A DNA stretch of 64,000 nt from SYFI01 sp046095485 (GTDB taxonomy: Bacteria; Actinomycetota; Thermoleophilia; Miltoncostaeales; Miltoncostaeaceae), in contig JBJTJN010000027.1 in assembly GCA_046095485.1 (NCBI GenBank), positions 1 through 64,000 of the forward strand. Reading direction: 5' to 3'. The translations under genes and the position numbers were made by a program. Below are positions 36,364 to 44,403 of the stretch, one piece after another (the first letter of the stretch is position 1; every line of letters starts with the position of its first letter). Below the pieces are notes generated by a model that was not told the DNA's origin, did not search any database, and was given only the letters and a program-made list of their open reading frames with translations.

Positions 36364-36839
36364 GCCTCGGCCACATCGCTCAGCTTGCGTGCCAGGCGGC
36401 CGGGGATGAGCGTGCGGGTGAAGCCCTGCGACTCGTAGAACCGGGCTGCGTCATGATCGATGGCGTCAACCACCACCAGCCGCGCCCCGGCATGGATGCC
36501 CGCGTGCAGGCAGCGGTTGAGAGCCTCCCTGAGTACCAATGCACCAAGGCCGCGCCCCTGCAGGCGTCGGGAGAGGGCCAGCTTCGCCAGTAGGTACGCG
36601 GGAATCACGGAAGGTGCCCCGTGCGCAAGCTTCGGCGGAAGGGAGTGGCGCGGCAGTGAGTGGGCGGCCACGGCGTAGTAGGCCACCGCCACGCCGTCGG
36701 CATCCCATACGAATGTGCGCACGGTTCGCATGGCCTCGGTCTGGAGCGCACTTGTACGGAGCCAGCGGTCGAGCGAGGCGTTACCGCAGTCGAGTTGCGA
36801 GAGATCGAGCGCGCGGTTCACCGGCACGAACCCGCTCAC
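36342..36839 (-). CDS. GNAT acetyltransferase toxin, TacT-like
   Basis: A 165-aa GNAT protein. The acetyl-CoA-binding motif is RRLQGRGLG (residues 91-99) and the likely catalytic tyrosine is Y135 in ARFYESQGF. Proteins of this size next to a DUF1778 antitoxin acetylate the amino group of charged tRNA and block translation. The ATG overlaps the antitoxin stop (ATGA), typical of type II pairs. The substrate tRNA cannot be deduced. Its 3' end overlaps truA. Confidence 0.88.
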   Translation of the reverse strand: MSGFVPVNRALDLSQLDCGNASLDRWLRTSALQTEAMRTVRTFVWDADGVAVAYYAVAAHSLPRHSLPPKLAHGAPSVIPAYLLAKLALSRRLQGRGLGALVLREALNRCLHAGIHAGARLVVVDAIDHDAARFYESQGFTRTLIPGRLARKLSDVAEAYLASGG

Positions 36840-37138
36840 TTCAGGAACGCGCCCGGATCGTCATGGAACTTCCGCAGCTGGCGGAACCCCTCGACGAGCT
36901 TCTCGTCGAGAACAGGCGGCTCATCGAGCCACGCGAGCAACTCATCGAACGTCTCGGGAGACACCACCGTGCCCCTGAAGGCGTCGGTCATCTCCTCCGC
37001 ACGCTCCATCACCACGCGCAGCATGAACGCGCTCAGCGTGCTCTCATCCAGCCAGGCCGCCTGCTCGAGCACCTGCCGCTGCTCGGGCGTCACGCGGATC
37101 TCGATGCGCTCGGTCTTCTTGGGTGCCACGGTTTCCAC
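36836..37138 (-). CDS. DUF1778 (TacA-like) antitoxin
   Basis: A 100-aa protein with an N-terminal ribbon-helix-helix region (KKTERIEIRVTPEQRQVLEQAA, split here for length as residues 7-28) and a longer C-terminal toxin-binding part. It should bind the operon operator and neutralise the GNAT toxin. ATG with GAGGAG upstream. It precedes the toxin, the usual order for this family. Confidence 0.87.
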   Translation of the reverse strand: METVAPKKTERIEIRVTPEQRQVLEQAAWLDESTLSAFMLRVVMERAEEMTDAFRGTVVSPETFDELLAWLDEPPVLDEKLVEGFRQLRKFHDDPGAFLK

Positions 37139-37152
37139 TCCTCACAGCCTAC

Positions 37153-37171
37153 GTACGGAAAATGTACGGAA
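37153..37171 (-). promoter_or_regulatory. Candidate operator of the toxin-antitoxin operon
   Basis: Two direct copies of GTACGGAA (37153-37160 and 37164-37171) start 11 bp apart, about one helical turn, 15-33 bp upstream of the antitoxin ATG. This fits binding of ribbon-helix-helix dimers on one face of the DNA. Confidence 0.5.
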
Positions 37172-37225
37172 GTTTCGCGCAGCGTGCCAAGAGGCTGTCG
37201 CTCCTGTCGCGCGTCGCTGATGCGT

Positions 37226-37335
37226 CGGAGGGCCGGGGTGTTCCCTCGGCCGCCACGGCAGCGCACGCGACCCGGGCTGCGCCCGGGATGGCATGGCGGC
37301 AGTGGTCTTCCCTACGGGAACACCCCGGCCCTCCG
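37226..37335. repeat. Long inverted repeat with nested hairpins
   Basis: A 20-bp perfect inverted repeat (37226-37245 and 37316-37335) encloses 70 nt. Inside it a 7-bp pair (GCCGCCA 37249-37255 / TGGCGGC 37294-37300) and a 7-bp hairpin (CCCGGGC, loop TGC, GCCCGGG, 37271-37287) nest in order. The whole could fold as one long RNA or cruciform. It lies in the 251-nt gap between the antitoxin and surE. No transposase and no target duplication were seen. Confidence 0.7.
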
Positions 37336-37389
37336 CCGCGGCAGCGCAGCCCCGGAACCCTCCGGCACGGGGGCTACCATGGCAGTCCG

Positions 37390-38196
37390 GTGAGGATCCT
37401 CGTGACCAATGACGACGGCGTGCAGGCGCCGGGCATCCTTGCCCTCAGGCAGGCGGTGGATCACCTCGGCGAGGTGTTCGTCATCGCCCCCGATGCCAAC
37501 CGCAGCGCCATCGCGCGCGGCATCACCATCCACGATCCGCTGGTGGTGGACGATGTCGAGATGGCCGATGGGCATCCCGCCTATGCCGTGAGCGGTACAC
37601 CCGTCGACTGCGTGCGGCTCGGGGCGCTGGGGCTCATCGGCGATCCGCCCGACGTGGTGATCAGCGGCGCGAACCTCGGGCTCAACCTCGGTGATGACGT
37701 CACCTACTCGGGCACCGTGGCCGCGGCGCTCGAGGGCGTGATGCTGGGGCTGCCCGCCATCGCCGTGAGCCAGGACGCCCTGGGTGGTGGCAGCGGGCCG
37801 GGATACGACTACGACTTCTCGGCCGCCACGGCGTTCGCCGCCAAGCTGGTGCCGCTGGCCTGCGAGGAGCGCTTCCCGCGGCATGTGATCTTCAACGTCA
37901 ACGGGCCGGGCGTTCCGCCGGGTGAGCTCGCCGGCGCGAAGGTGACCCGTCTCGGGCGCCGCGTGTACGACGACTCCCTGGTGCTCGAGGGCACGCGGGG
38001 CTCGGCCCGGCACTTCCGCATCTACGGCGAGCCCATGAGCCACGACATGCAGCCGGGCACCGACCTCTCGGCCATCGACGACAACGTGCTGTCGGTCACG
38101 CCCCTGCACTTCGACCTCACCGACCTCGAGGGCATGGACCGCATGGCCCGGTGGGAGCTCGACGCGCTGCTGCAGTCGGTGGCCGGGGTGTCCTGA
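37390..38196 (+). CDS. surE: 5'/3'-nucleotidase SurE
   Basis: SurE, 268 aa, a metal-dependent phosphatase of nucleoside monophosphates. The N-terminal RILVTNDDGVQAPGI contains the metal-binding Asp pair; SGANLGLNLGDDVTYSGTVAAA completes the site. The GTG start is exact for the family; TACCAT at 37375-37380 lies 9 nt upstream with no Shine-Dalgarno site. It is followed by a HAD phosphatase and ligA in one operon. Confidence 0.95.
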   Translation: MRILVTNDDGVQAPGILALRQAVDHLGEVFVIAPDANRSAIARGITIHDPLVVDDVEMADGHPAYAVSGTPVDCVRLGALGLIGDPPDVVISGANLGLNLGDDVTYSGTVAAALEGVMLGLPAIAVSQDALGGGSGPGYDYDFSAATAFAAKLVPLACEERFPRHVIFNVNGPGVPPGELAGAKVTRLGRRVYDDSLVLEGTRGSARHFRIYGEPMSHDMQPGTDLSAIDDNVLSVTPLHFDLTDLEGMDRMARWELDALLQSVAGVS

Positions 38197-38200
38197 GCCG

Positions 38201-38845
38201 GTGCCGCGCTTCGGCACGGTCCTGTTCGACCTGGACGGCACGGTGGTGGACACCCGCGAGCTCATCCGGCAGTCGCACCGCCATGCGGTCACCAGCGTGC
38301 TCGGGCGCGACATGCCCGACGACGAGCTGCTGGCCAACGTGGGGCGGCCGCTCATCGAGCAGATGGCGGCGTTCGATGCCGACCGCGCAGAGGACCTGCT
38401 GGAGGCCCAGCGGGCGTGGAACCACGCGCACACGGCCGAGCTGATCCGCCCGTACCCGGGCGTGGGGGAGATGCTCGCCGCCCTGAAGGGCGCCGGGTGC
38501 CGCACCGGCGTGGTCACGTCGAAGTCCGGCCCCACCGTGCAACTGGCCTTCGACGCCCTGCCCGAGGTGGCCGACCAGATCGACGTGCTGGTGGCGGTTG
38601 AGGACACCCCCGTGCACAAGCCCGGCCCCGAGCCCGTGTTGCTGGCACTGGGTCGCCTCGGCGCCGATGCCGCGGACGCCTGCTACGTGGGCGACGCCCC
38701 GTTCGACGTTAGCGCCGGACGCGCCGCGGGGGTCACCACCGTGGGCGTGACCTGGGGCTTCTTCCCACGCGATGCCATCGCGGATGCCGACGTGGTGGTG
38801 GACGACGTCCCGGCACTCGAGGCATATCTCACGGGTGCCGCGTGA
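38201..38845 (+). CDS. HAD-family phosphatase (Gph/PpaX-like)
   Basis: A 214-aa haloacid-dehalogenase hydrolase with motif I FDLDGTVVD (nucleophile D10, acid D12), motif II VTSK, motif III lysine in HKPGPEP and motif IV GDAPFD. An alpha-helical cap follows motif I. The family includes phosphoglycolate phosphatase and pyrophosphatase PpaX; the substrate is not decided. GTG start 4 nt after surE; it overlaps ligA by 4 nt. Confidence 0.9.
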   Translation: MPRFGTVLFDLDGTVVDTRELIRQSHRHAVTSVLGRDMPDDELLANVGRPLIEQMAAFDADRAEDLLEAQRAWNHAHTAELIRPYPGVGEMLAALKGAGCRTGVVTSKSGPTVQLAFDALPEVADQIDVLVAVEDTPVHKPGPEPVLLALGRLGADAADACYVGDAPFDVSAGRAAGVTTVGVTWGFFPRDAIADADVVVDDVPALEAYLTGAA

Positions 38846-40920
38846 GCAGCGGCGAGGGGGCCCGCAAGGGCAAGAGGCCCGGGCAGCGCGCAGGGGAGCT
38901 GCGCGACCTCATCCGCGACGCCTCGCACAGGTACTACGTGCTGGACGACCCCTCGGTGGACGATGCGGTGTACGACGACTGGGTGCGCGAGCTTGAGGCC
39001 ATCGAGGCCGAGCATCCCGACCTGATCACGCCCGACTCACCGACCCAGCGGGTGGGCGCGCAGCCGTCCGAGAAGTTCGAGTCGCACCGCCACCTGCAGG
39101 CCATGCTGAGCCTGGCCAACGCCAGGGGCGATGACGAGCTTCGCGAGTGGAACCGGCGCCTCGAGACCGTGCTCGACCAGGAGGGCATGGGCGGGCAGCC
39201 CGTGCACTACGTGGTGGAGCCCAAGATCGACGGTCTCGCGATATCGCTCACCTATGAAGACGGCCACCTGGTGGTGGGGGCCACCCGCGGCGATGGCGAG
39301 GTGGGCGAAGACGTGACCAGCAACATCCGCACCATCAAGGCCGTGCCCCTGGTCATGCGGCCCGACATCGGCACGCCGCCCGCCCGGGTGGAGGTGCGCG
39401 GCGAGGTGTACCTGCCGCTCGAGGCCTTCGCGCAGTTCAACGAGGCCCGTGCCGCCGAGGGGCAGCCGACGTTCGCCAACCCGCGCAACGCCGCGGCGGG
39501 CAGCCTTCGCCAGCTCGACCCGCGCCTCACGGCCGAGCGTCCCCTCAGCGCATGGTTCTACGCGGTCGGGGCATCGGAGGGGCTCGATGCCACGAGCCAG
39601 CACGAGGTGCTGGGGTGGCTGCGCGCGGCGGGGTTCCCCGTCAACCCGCTCATCGCCGTGTACGACGACATCGACGCAGTCGCGGCGGCCTGCGAGGGGT
39701 GGGAGAAGCGCCGCGGGGATATCGACTACGACATCGACGGCGCCGTGGTGAAGGTCGACTCGCTCGAGATGCAGCGCCGCCTGGGATCGGTGGCGCGAGC
39801 ACCGCGCTGGGCGATCGCCTACAAGTTCGCGCCCACCACGGCCACCACGCTGCTGCGCGACATCCGGGTGAACGTGGGGCGCACCGGCGCCATCGTGCCG
39901 TGGGCCGAGCTCGATCCGGTGCACGTGGGCGGGGTCACCGTGGAGCGCGCCACGCTGCACAACCAGGACGACCTCGCGCGCAAGGACCTGCGCATCGGCG
40001 ACACCGTCATCGTGCAGCGGGCCGGTGATGTGATCCCCCAGGTGGTGTCCGCACTCACCCAGCGGCGCACCGGCGACGAGCGCCCCTTCCGCATGCCCAC
40101 CGAGTGCCCGGCATGCGGCACCGAACTGGTGCGCCCGGAGGACGAGGTGATCTGGCGCTGCCCCAACCGCTCATGCCCCGCGCAGCTGGTGGAGAGCGTG
40201 ATCCACTTCGCCTCGCGCGGCTGCATGGACATCGAGGGCCTGGGCGAGAAGACGGTGCAGAAGCTCTTCGACGTCGGGCTCATCGCCAACGTGGCCGACC
40301 TCTACGACCTCACGCCTGAGCAGCTCATCCCGCTGGAGGGGTTCAAGGACCAGAGCGCCGCCAACCTCATCGGCGGCATCGGCCAGTCGAGGCAGCGCCC
40401 GTGGCCGCGCGTCATCAATGCCCTGGGGATCCGCCACGTGGGCGAGGTGACGGCCGACGCCATCGCGCTGGTGGCCCCGCGGCTCGACGCGCTGCTCGGC
40501 GCGTCGGCCGACGACCTGGCGCGGGCCGACGGCGTGGGCCCCGTGGTGGCCGAGGCCGTCACCGAGTTCCTGTCATCCGACGACAACCGCGCCATGCTCG
40601 ACCGCCTGCGGGCCGCGGGCCTCACCATGGAGATGGACGTGCCCGACGGCCCCATCGAGGGCCCCCTCACCGGGTGCACCGTCGTCGTCACCGGCGCCCT
40701 CCAGGGCTTCACCCGCGACCAGGCCAAGCGCGCCATCATCGCCGCCGGCGGCAAGAGCACCGACTCGGTGAGCAAGAAGACCACCTTCGTGGTGGTGGGC
40801 GCCGACCCCGGCAGCAAGGCCGAGAAGGCCGAGAAGGCCGGGGTGCCGATCGTCGATGAGGCGACCTTCGCCGCGGTGCTTGTCGGCGATCAGCCGGTGC
40901 CCGCCCGCGAGGACTCCTAG
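38842..40920 (+). CDS. ligA: NAD-dependent DNA ligase
   Basis: LigA, 692 aa, seals nicks in replication and repair. The Ia domain (HRYYVLDDPSVDDAVYD) binds NAD; the adenylated lysine is K128 in EPKIDG. The OB fold, the four-cysteine zinc finger (CPACG...CPNRSCP), the helix-hairpin-helix repeats and the C-terminal BRCT domain (GPLTGCTVVVTGALQGFTR) follow in order. GTG start coupled to the HAD gene. Confidence 0.98.
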   Translation: MSSGEGARKGKRPGQRAGELRDLIRDASHRYYVLDDPSVDDAVYDDWVRELEAIEAEHPDLITPDSPTQRVGAQPSEKFESHRHLQAMLSLANARGDDELREWNRRLETVLDQEGMGGQPVHYVVEPKIDGLAISLTYEDGHLVVGATRGDGEVGEDVTSNIRTIKAVPLVMRPDIGTPPARVEVRGEVYLPLEAFAQFNEARAAEGQPTFANPRNAAAGSLRQLDPRLTAERPLSAWFYAVGASEGLDATSQHEVLGWLRAAGFPVNPLIAVYDDIDAVAAACEGWEKRRGDIDYDIDGAVVKVDSLEMQRRLGSVARAPRWAIAYKFAPTTATTLLRDIRVNVGRTGAIVPWAELDPVHVGGVTVERATLHNQDDLARKDLRIGDTVIVQRAGDVIPQVVSALTQRRTGDERPFRMPTECPACGTELVRPEDEVIWRCPNRSCPAQLVESVIHFASRGCMDIEGLGEKTVQKLFDVGLIANVADLYDLTPEQLIPLEGFKDQSAANLIGGIGQSRQRPWPRVINALGIRHVGEVTADAIALVAPRLDALLGASADDLARADGVGPVVAEAVTEFLSSDDNRAMLDRLRAAGLTMEMDVPDGPIEGPLTGCTVVVTGALQGFTRDQAKRAIIAAGGKSTDSVSKKTTFVVVGADPGSKAEKAEKAGVPIVDEATFAAVLVGDQPVPAREDS

Positions 40921-40939
40921 CGCCGCTCCCGCACGCGCC

Positions 40940-40955
40940 GCGCCACCGATGGCGC
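40940..40955. terminator. Hairpin between ligA and convergent dacB-like gene
   Basis: A 6-bp stem GCGCCA/TGGCGC with loop CCGA sits inside an outer pairing CGCCGC (40921-40926) / GCGGCG (40965-40970). It fills the 56-nt gap between two convergent stops and probably terminates one or both. Confidence 0.45.
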
Positions 40956-40976
40956 GCCCCGCCCGCGGCGTCGTGC

Positions 40977-42269
40977 CTAGGGAAGCCCCACGGCGTCGTC
41001 GGCGCGGCCGGTGGCCAGCAGCGTGACGGCCTTGTCCATGGTCCTCTGCGCCCCGCCGATGTCCGGCGTGTTCATGAGGAATGCGAAGGCGTAGGGCGTG
41101 CCGGAGGTGCTCATCACCGTGCCGGCGAGTGACGCCACCCCGTTGATGTAGCCGGTCTTGGCGTGGATGCGCTTGCGCACCCGGGGGCCCTTGAGGCGCC
41201 GGATGAGCGTGCCCTCGCCTCCCCGCGGCAGCGACTTGATGAGCACCTCGCCCCAGTCGGGCTCCGCCTGTGCGCTGCGAAGCACGCCCACCAGCGTGGC
41301 AGCGGAGACGCGATTGGAGTGCGAGAGCCCGGAGCCGTCGACGAAGTTGTCGTCCGCCTGCAGGATCCCCCGCTCGCGCAGCAGCTTCTCGGCCCGAGCC
41401 GTGCCGATGCGGGTGGCGCCGCTTCCGGCTCCGTAGGCACCGACATCCTTGGTGAGCGTCTCGGCCGTGAAGTTGTCGCTGTGGGCGTTCATGAAGTCGA
41501 GGATGCGCCCGAGGGGCTCCGATCGCACCTGCCCGATGATCTCGCCGCCAGGCGCATCGCGACCGGCGCGCACGCCGCCCGTCACCTTCACGCCCGCCGC
41601 GCGCAGGGCGGCCACCAGTCGCTGGCCCGCCGCGATGGCGGGGCTCGACACGTTCGAACCATTCTGCGCGCGGTTCTGGTTGGTGGCGATACCGGAGAGC
41701 GGCGGGCACTCCCAGCGGTAGTCGCTCTTCCACAGGGGCCCCATGCGCTCGCGGTCGAACAGCGTCTCATCCACCACGATGCCCCCGGTGATGCGCGTGG
41801 TGCCCTGCTCGCGCACGTTGCGCGCGAGTTCCTCGAGGGGCGTGCCCAGCTTGTCCAGGCTTGCCCTGGAGTAGGCACGGGTGGCGAGCATGGGGTCGCC
41901 CGCGCCGATGAGGTACGCCGGGCCGCTGACGGTGCCGGCAGGGTCGGTGGAGTCGGGCGCGGCCTCGATCCGCGTGGTGAACCGGAAGTCGGGGCCCACG
42001 GTGAGCAGGGCCGATGCGCTGGTGACGATCTTCATCGTCGAGGCGGGCGCGAGCGAGGTGTCGGGCTTCCAGGAGGCCACGGTCACCGGGCCAGATGGGT
42101 CGAGCCGCTGCACCAGCACGCTGATGGTGGGGTTCTTCTTCGCGAAGGCATCCACCGTGGACGCCACCGGGTTCGACTGCCCCAGGGCGGTGGCGCCACC
42201 GGCGGCAAGAACCCCCGCAGCGGCAAGGGCGATGAGGGCCCTCGGGGGCCTGCGGCGTGCTTCGCTCAC
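40977..42269 (-). CDS. dacB: D-alanyl-D-alanine carboxypeptidase/endopeptidase (PBP4/DacB, S13 family)
   Basis: A 430-aa low-molecular-weight penicillin-binding protein. Active-site motifs are SxxK in PASTMKIV, SxN in HSDNFTAE and KTG in HAKTGYING. An N-terminal hydrophobic segment (ALIALAAAGVLAAGGATALG) exports it. The GTG start at 42269 is chosen because TAGCCT (42280-42285) lies 10 nt upstream and because it puts the signal peptide near the N-terminus; an upstream in-frame ATG (42365) would add 32 Pro/Ala-rich residues and overlap the next gene. Confidence 0.93.
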   Translation of the reverse strand: MSEARRRPPRALIALAAAGVLAAGGATALGQSNPVASTVDAFAKKNPTISVLVQRLDPSGPVTVASWKPDTSLAPASTMKIVTSASALLTVGPDFRFTTRIEAAPDSTDPAGTVSGPAYLIGAGDPMLATRAYSRASLDKLGTPLEELARNVREQGTTRITGGIVVDETLFDRERMGPLWKSDYRWECPPLSGIATNQNRAQNGSNVSSPAIAAGQRLVAALRAAGVKVTGGVRAGRDAPGGEIIGQVRSEPLGRILDFMNAHSDNFTAETLTKDVGAYGAGSGATRIGTARAEKLLRERGILQADDNFVDGSGLSHSNRVSAATLVGVLRSAQAEPDWGEVLIKSLPRGGEGTLIRRLKGPRVRKRIHAKTGYINGVASLAGTVMSTSGTPYAFAFLMNTPDIGGAQRTMDKAVTLLATGRADDAVGLP

Positions 42270-42330
42270 GACGTGCCGCAGGCTAGCGGCGGCCCCGGCG
42301 CCCGCAGTGGGCGCCGGGGCCGTCACGACA

Positions 42331-42528
42331 TCAGGCGGCCAGCATCTCCTCGGCGTCGGTGTCATCGGGGAACCGATGGCCTGTCGCGAGGAGGCTGGTG
42401 ATCACCAGCGTCTTGTCCACCCGCCCGTGGTAGATGGGGATCGACTGCTCGACGCAGTAGCGCACCAGGCGATCGGTGCGCATGCCGATGGCATTCGCCA
42501 TCTCGTCCGGGGTCAGGTGGTTCGCCAT
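42331..42528 (-). CDS. Small HTH-like protein, function unknown
   Basis: A 65-aa protein. Residues 5-35 look like a helix-turn-helix start (LTPDEMANAIGMRTDRLVRY) followed by a strand or wing, resembling an excisionase or MerR-type DNA-binding half, and an acidic end. GGGAGG sits 6 nt before the ATG, a strong ribosome site, which supports a real gene. No partner is evident; the dacB gene downstream is probably separately started. Confidence 0.7.
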   Translation of the reverse strand: MANHLTPDEMANAIGMRTDRLVRYCVEQSIPIYHGRVDKTLVITSLLATGHRFPDDTDAEEMLAA

Positions 42529-42729
42529 CTCATGCCTCCCATGTCTTGTCCCAGAACGACGACGACCCGCAGCCGGAGGGCATGCGGGTCGCAGGTCAGC
42601 GCGCGCGGTGTGGCCGGAGGGTCAACGTCCGGATGATCCGTGCGCGTCCATGGGAGAACGATACGCCCGGGCACGGACGCGGCAAGGGCGCGGGTCCGCA
42701 AAGAGCGCCGAAAAGAGGAGGCCATGGGC

Positions 42730-42735
42730 TAGGAT
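42730..42735 (+). promoter_or_regulatory. Candidate -10 box of tRNA-Pro
   Basis: TAGGAT lies 16 nt before the mature 5' end of the tRNA, a good distance for a -10 element with a short leader. No clear -35 was found. The rest of 42529-42751 has no gene I can support. Confidence 0.45.
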
Positions 42736-42751
42736 GCCCCTCGCTTCATCG

Positions 42752-42825
42752 CGGGGTGTGGCGCAGCTTGGTAGCGCGCTCCGTTCGGGACGGAGAGGTC
42801 CCCGGTTCAAATCCGGGCACCCCGA
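42752..42825 (+). tRNA. tRNA-Pro (anticodon CGG)
   Basis: The acceptor stem CGGGGTG/CACCCCG, D stem GCGC/GCGC, anticodon stem CTCCG/CGGAG with loop TTCGGGA (anticodon CGG, reading CCG), T stem CCCGG/CCGGG with loop TTCAAAT, and discriminator A all fit. CCA is not encoded. The flanks 42743-42751 (GCTTCATCG) and 42823-42831 (CGATGAAGC) are also complementary. Confidence 0.97.
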
Positions 42826-42859
42826 TGAAGCGGTATCCGCGGTCGAGAGGGGAGACGAG

Positions 42860-43291
42860 ATGGGGCCCGATTCCACTCCTGCGGAGATCCTGGCCGGCAC
42901 CTGCACCATCGCGATGATCGGTGCCTCGCCTGATCCTGAGAAGCCCTCATACGGCGTGATGCAGTACCTGCTGGAGCAGGGCTACAGGGTGATCCCCGTT
43001 CGGCCCGGCGACGGCGACGTGCTGGGCATCCCGGTGGTCAACTCGCTCGCCGAGATCGACGAGCCCGTCCACATGGTGGACGTGTTCAGGAAGTCCGAGG
43101 CGGCACCGGAGATCGCCCGCGAGGCCGTGGCGATCGGGGCCACCTCGCTGTGGCTGCAGCCGGGGTGCGTGAGCGATGAGGCCCGTGACATCGCCACGTC
43201 CGCAGGCCTGGCCTTCGCCGAGGACCTCTGCACCCGGCAGGTGCACCGGGATGAGGGCGTGGGGTCGGTGGGCCCCTCGCTGCTGCCCTAG
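42860..43291 (+). CDS. CoA-binding domain protein (YccU-like)
   Basis: A 143-aa Rossmann-fold CoA-binding protein. The glycine-rich start IAMIGASPDPEKPSYGVMQYL and the motif LWLQPGCVSDEA are typical of the YccU/CoA_binding_2 family. The family's cellular role is unclear. ATG 42860 with AGGGGAGA just upstream. It follows the tRNA by 34 nt, so the tRNA and this gene could share a transcript. Confidence 0.9.
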   Translation: MGPDSTPAEILAGTCTIAMIGASPDPEKPSYGVMQYLLEQGYRVIPVRPGDGDVLGIPVVNSLAEIDEPVHMVDVFRKSEAAPEIAREAVAIGATSLWLQPGCVSDEARDIATSAGLAFAEDLCTRQVHRDEGVGSVGPSLLP

Positions 43292-43300
43292 ACCGTCAGG

Positions 43301-43537
43301 TCAGACGGTGACGACGCCCTCGACCTCGGGTACCTCGCGGCGCAGCTCCGCCTCGATTCCCAGGGTGAGGGTGGCGGTGCTCATGGGGCAGCCGCCGCAG
43401 GCGCCGAGCATGTGCAGGTGGACGAAGCCCTCGTCGTCGAAGTCCACGAGCTCCACGTCGCCGCCGTCCGCGTGCAGGGCGGGGCGGATGCGCTCGAGAA
43501 CGTCCTCGATACGGGTAAGGGTTGCGACGTCTGCCAT
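43301..43537 (-). CDS. NifU C-terminal domain Fe-S scaffold/carrier protein
   Basis: A 78-aa protein consisting only of a NifU/Nfu domain, with ALHADGGDVELVDFDDEGFVHLHMLGACGGCPMS. The CxxC pair in GACGGCP would bridge an Fe-S cluster between two monomers. It is likely a carrier for 4Fe-4S clusters; the RNA methyltransferase, the oxidoreductase and other Fe-S proteins in the window are possible clients (inference). ATG 43537 is chosen because GGAGG lies just upstream; a longer in-frame start at 43597 has no support. Confidence 0.92.
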   Translation of the reverse strand: MADVATLTRIEDVLERIRPALHADGGDVELVDFDDEGFVHLHMLGACGGCPMSTATLTLGIEAELRREVPEVEGVVTV

Positions 43538-43590
43538 GGGTCCTCCGGTTCGCGTGGCGACGGGCGCAATGGTAGCGCGGGGGGTGGCCG

Positions 43591-44403
43591 GTGCCACCTG
43601 ACACCGTGCGCGCGGCCGTGGTGCAGCTGCTGGCCGATGAGGACACCCCCCGCAACATCGCGCGGGCCGGCGAGCTGGTGCAGGCCGCGGTGGTGTCGGG
43701 CGCGCAGCTGGTGGTGCTGCCCGAGAAGTGGAACTGGTGGGGCCCGGCGTCGCGCACGGCGGATGGCGCCGAGGCGCTCGACGGGCCGTCGCTGTCGGCT
43801 GCCCGGGCGTGGGCGCGTGAGCTCGGGGTGTTCGTGCTGGCGGGCAGCGTGCTGGAGGTCATCGGCGATGGATCCCGTGCGTTCAACACCAGCGTGCTCA
43901 TCGCGCCCGACGGCCGCGATACGGCCATCTACCGCAAGGTGCACCTGTTCGACGTCACCGTGGACGGCCACCAGTACCGGGAGTCGGACGCCGTGGAGCC
44001 CGGCGAGTCGCTGGCGCTGGGCGAGGCGGCGGGGCTGCGGCTTGGCCTCAGCGTCTGTTACGACCTGCGCTTCCCCGAGCTCTACCGGTCGCTTACGGCA
44101 TCGGGCGCCATGGCGCTGGCGGTGCCCGCCAACTTCACCGTGCCCACCGGGGCAGCCCACTGGCAGGTGCTGCTGCGCGCGCGGGCGATCGAGGACCAGT
44201 GCTTCGTGCTGGCGGCGGGGCAGTGCGGCGAGCACGCCACGGGCGAGGGTGCATGGGGGCACTCGATGATCGTCGACCCCTGGGGCACGGCGCTGGCCGA
44301 GGTGCCGGACGGCGAGGGCTTCGCGTGCGCCGATCTCGACCTGGCCGAGCAGGCGCGGCTGCGGGCCGCCCTTCCCGCGCTCTCGCACCGGCGCCTGCCC
44401 TAG
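43591..44403 (+). CDS. Carbon-nitrogen hydrolase (nitrilase superfamily, Nit/omega-amidase type)
   Basis: A 270-aa nitrilase-fold enzyme. The catalytic triad is E45 (LPEKWNWW), K116 (YRKVHLFD) and C156 (CYDLRFPE). The HLFDV and YDLRFPELYR signatures place it near Nit1/Nit2 amidases, which remove deaminated glutathione or alpha-ketoglutaramate; the substrate remains open. GTG start at 43591. Its TAG stop overlaps the start of the methyltransferase gene. Confidence 0.92.
   Translation: MPPDTVRAAVVQLLADEDTPRNIARAGELVQAAVVSGAQLVVLPEKWNWWGPASRTADGAEALDGPSLSAARAWARELGVFVLAGSVLEVIGDGSRAFNTSVLIAPDGRDTAIYRKVHLFDVTVDGHQYRESDAVEPGESLALGEAAGLRLGLSVCYDLRFPELYRSLTASGAMALAVPANFTVPTGAAHWQVLLRARAIEDQCFVLAAGQCGEHATGEGAWGHSMIVDPWGTALAEVPDGEGFACADLDLAEQARLRAALPALSHRRLP

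Noticed and set aside
37226..37335. Inverted repeat as the ends of an insertion sequence
   Set aside because: Only 70 nt lie between the arms, with no transposase and no flanking target duplication.
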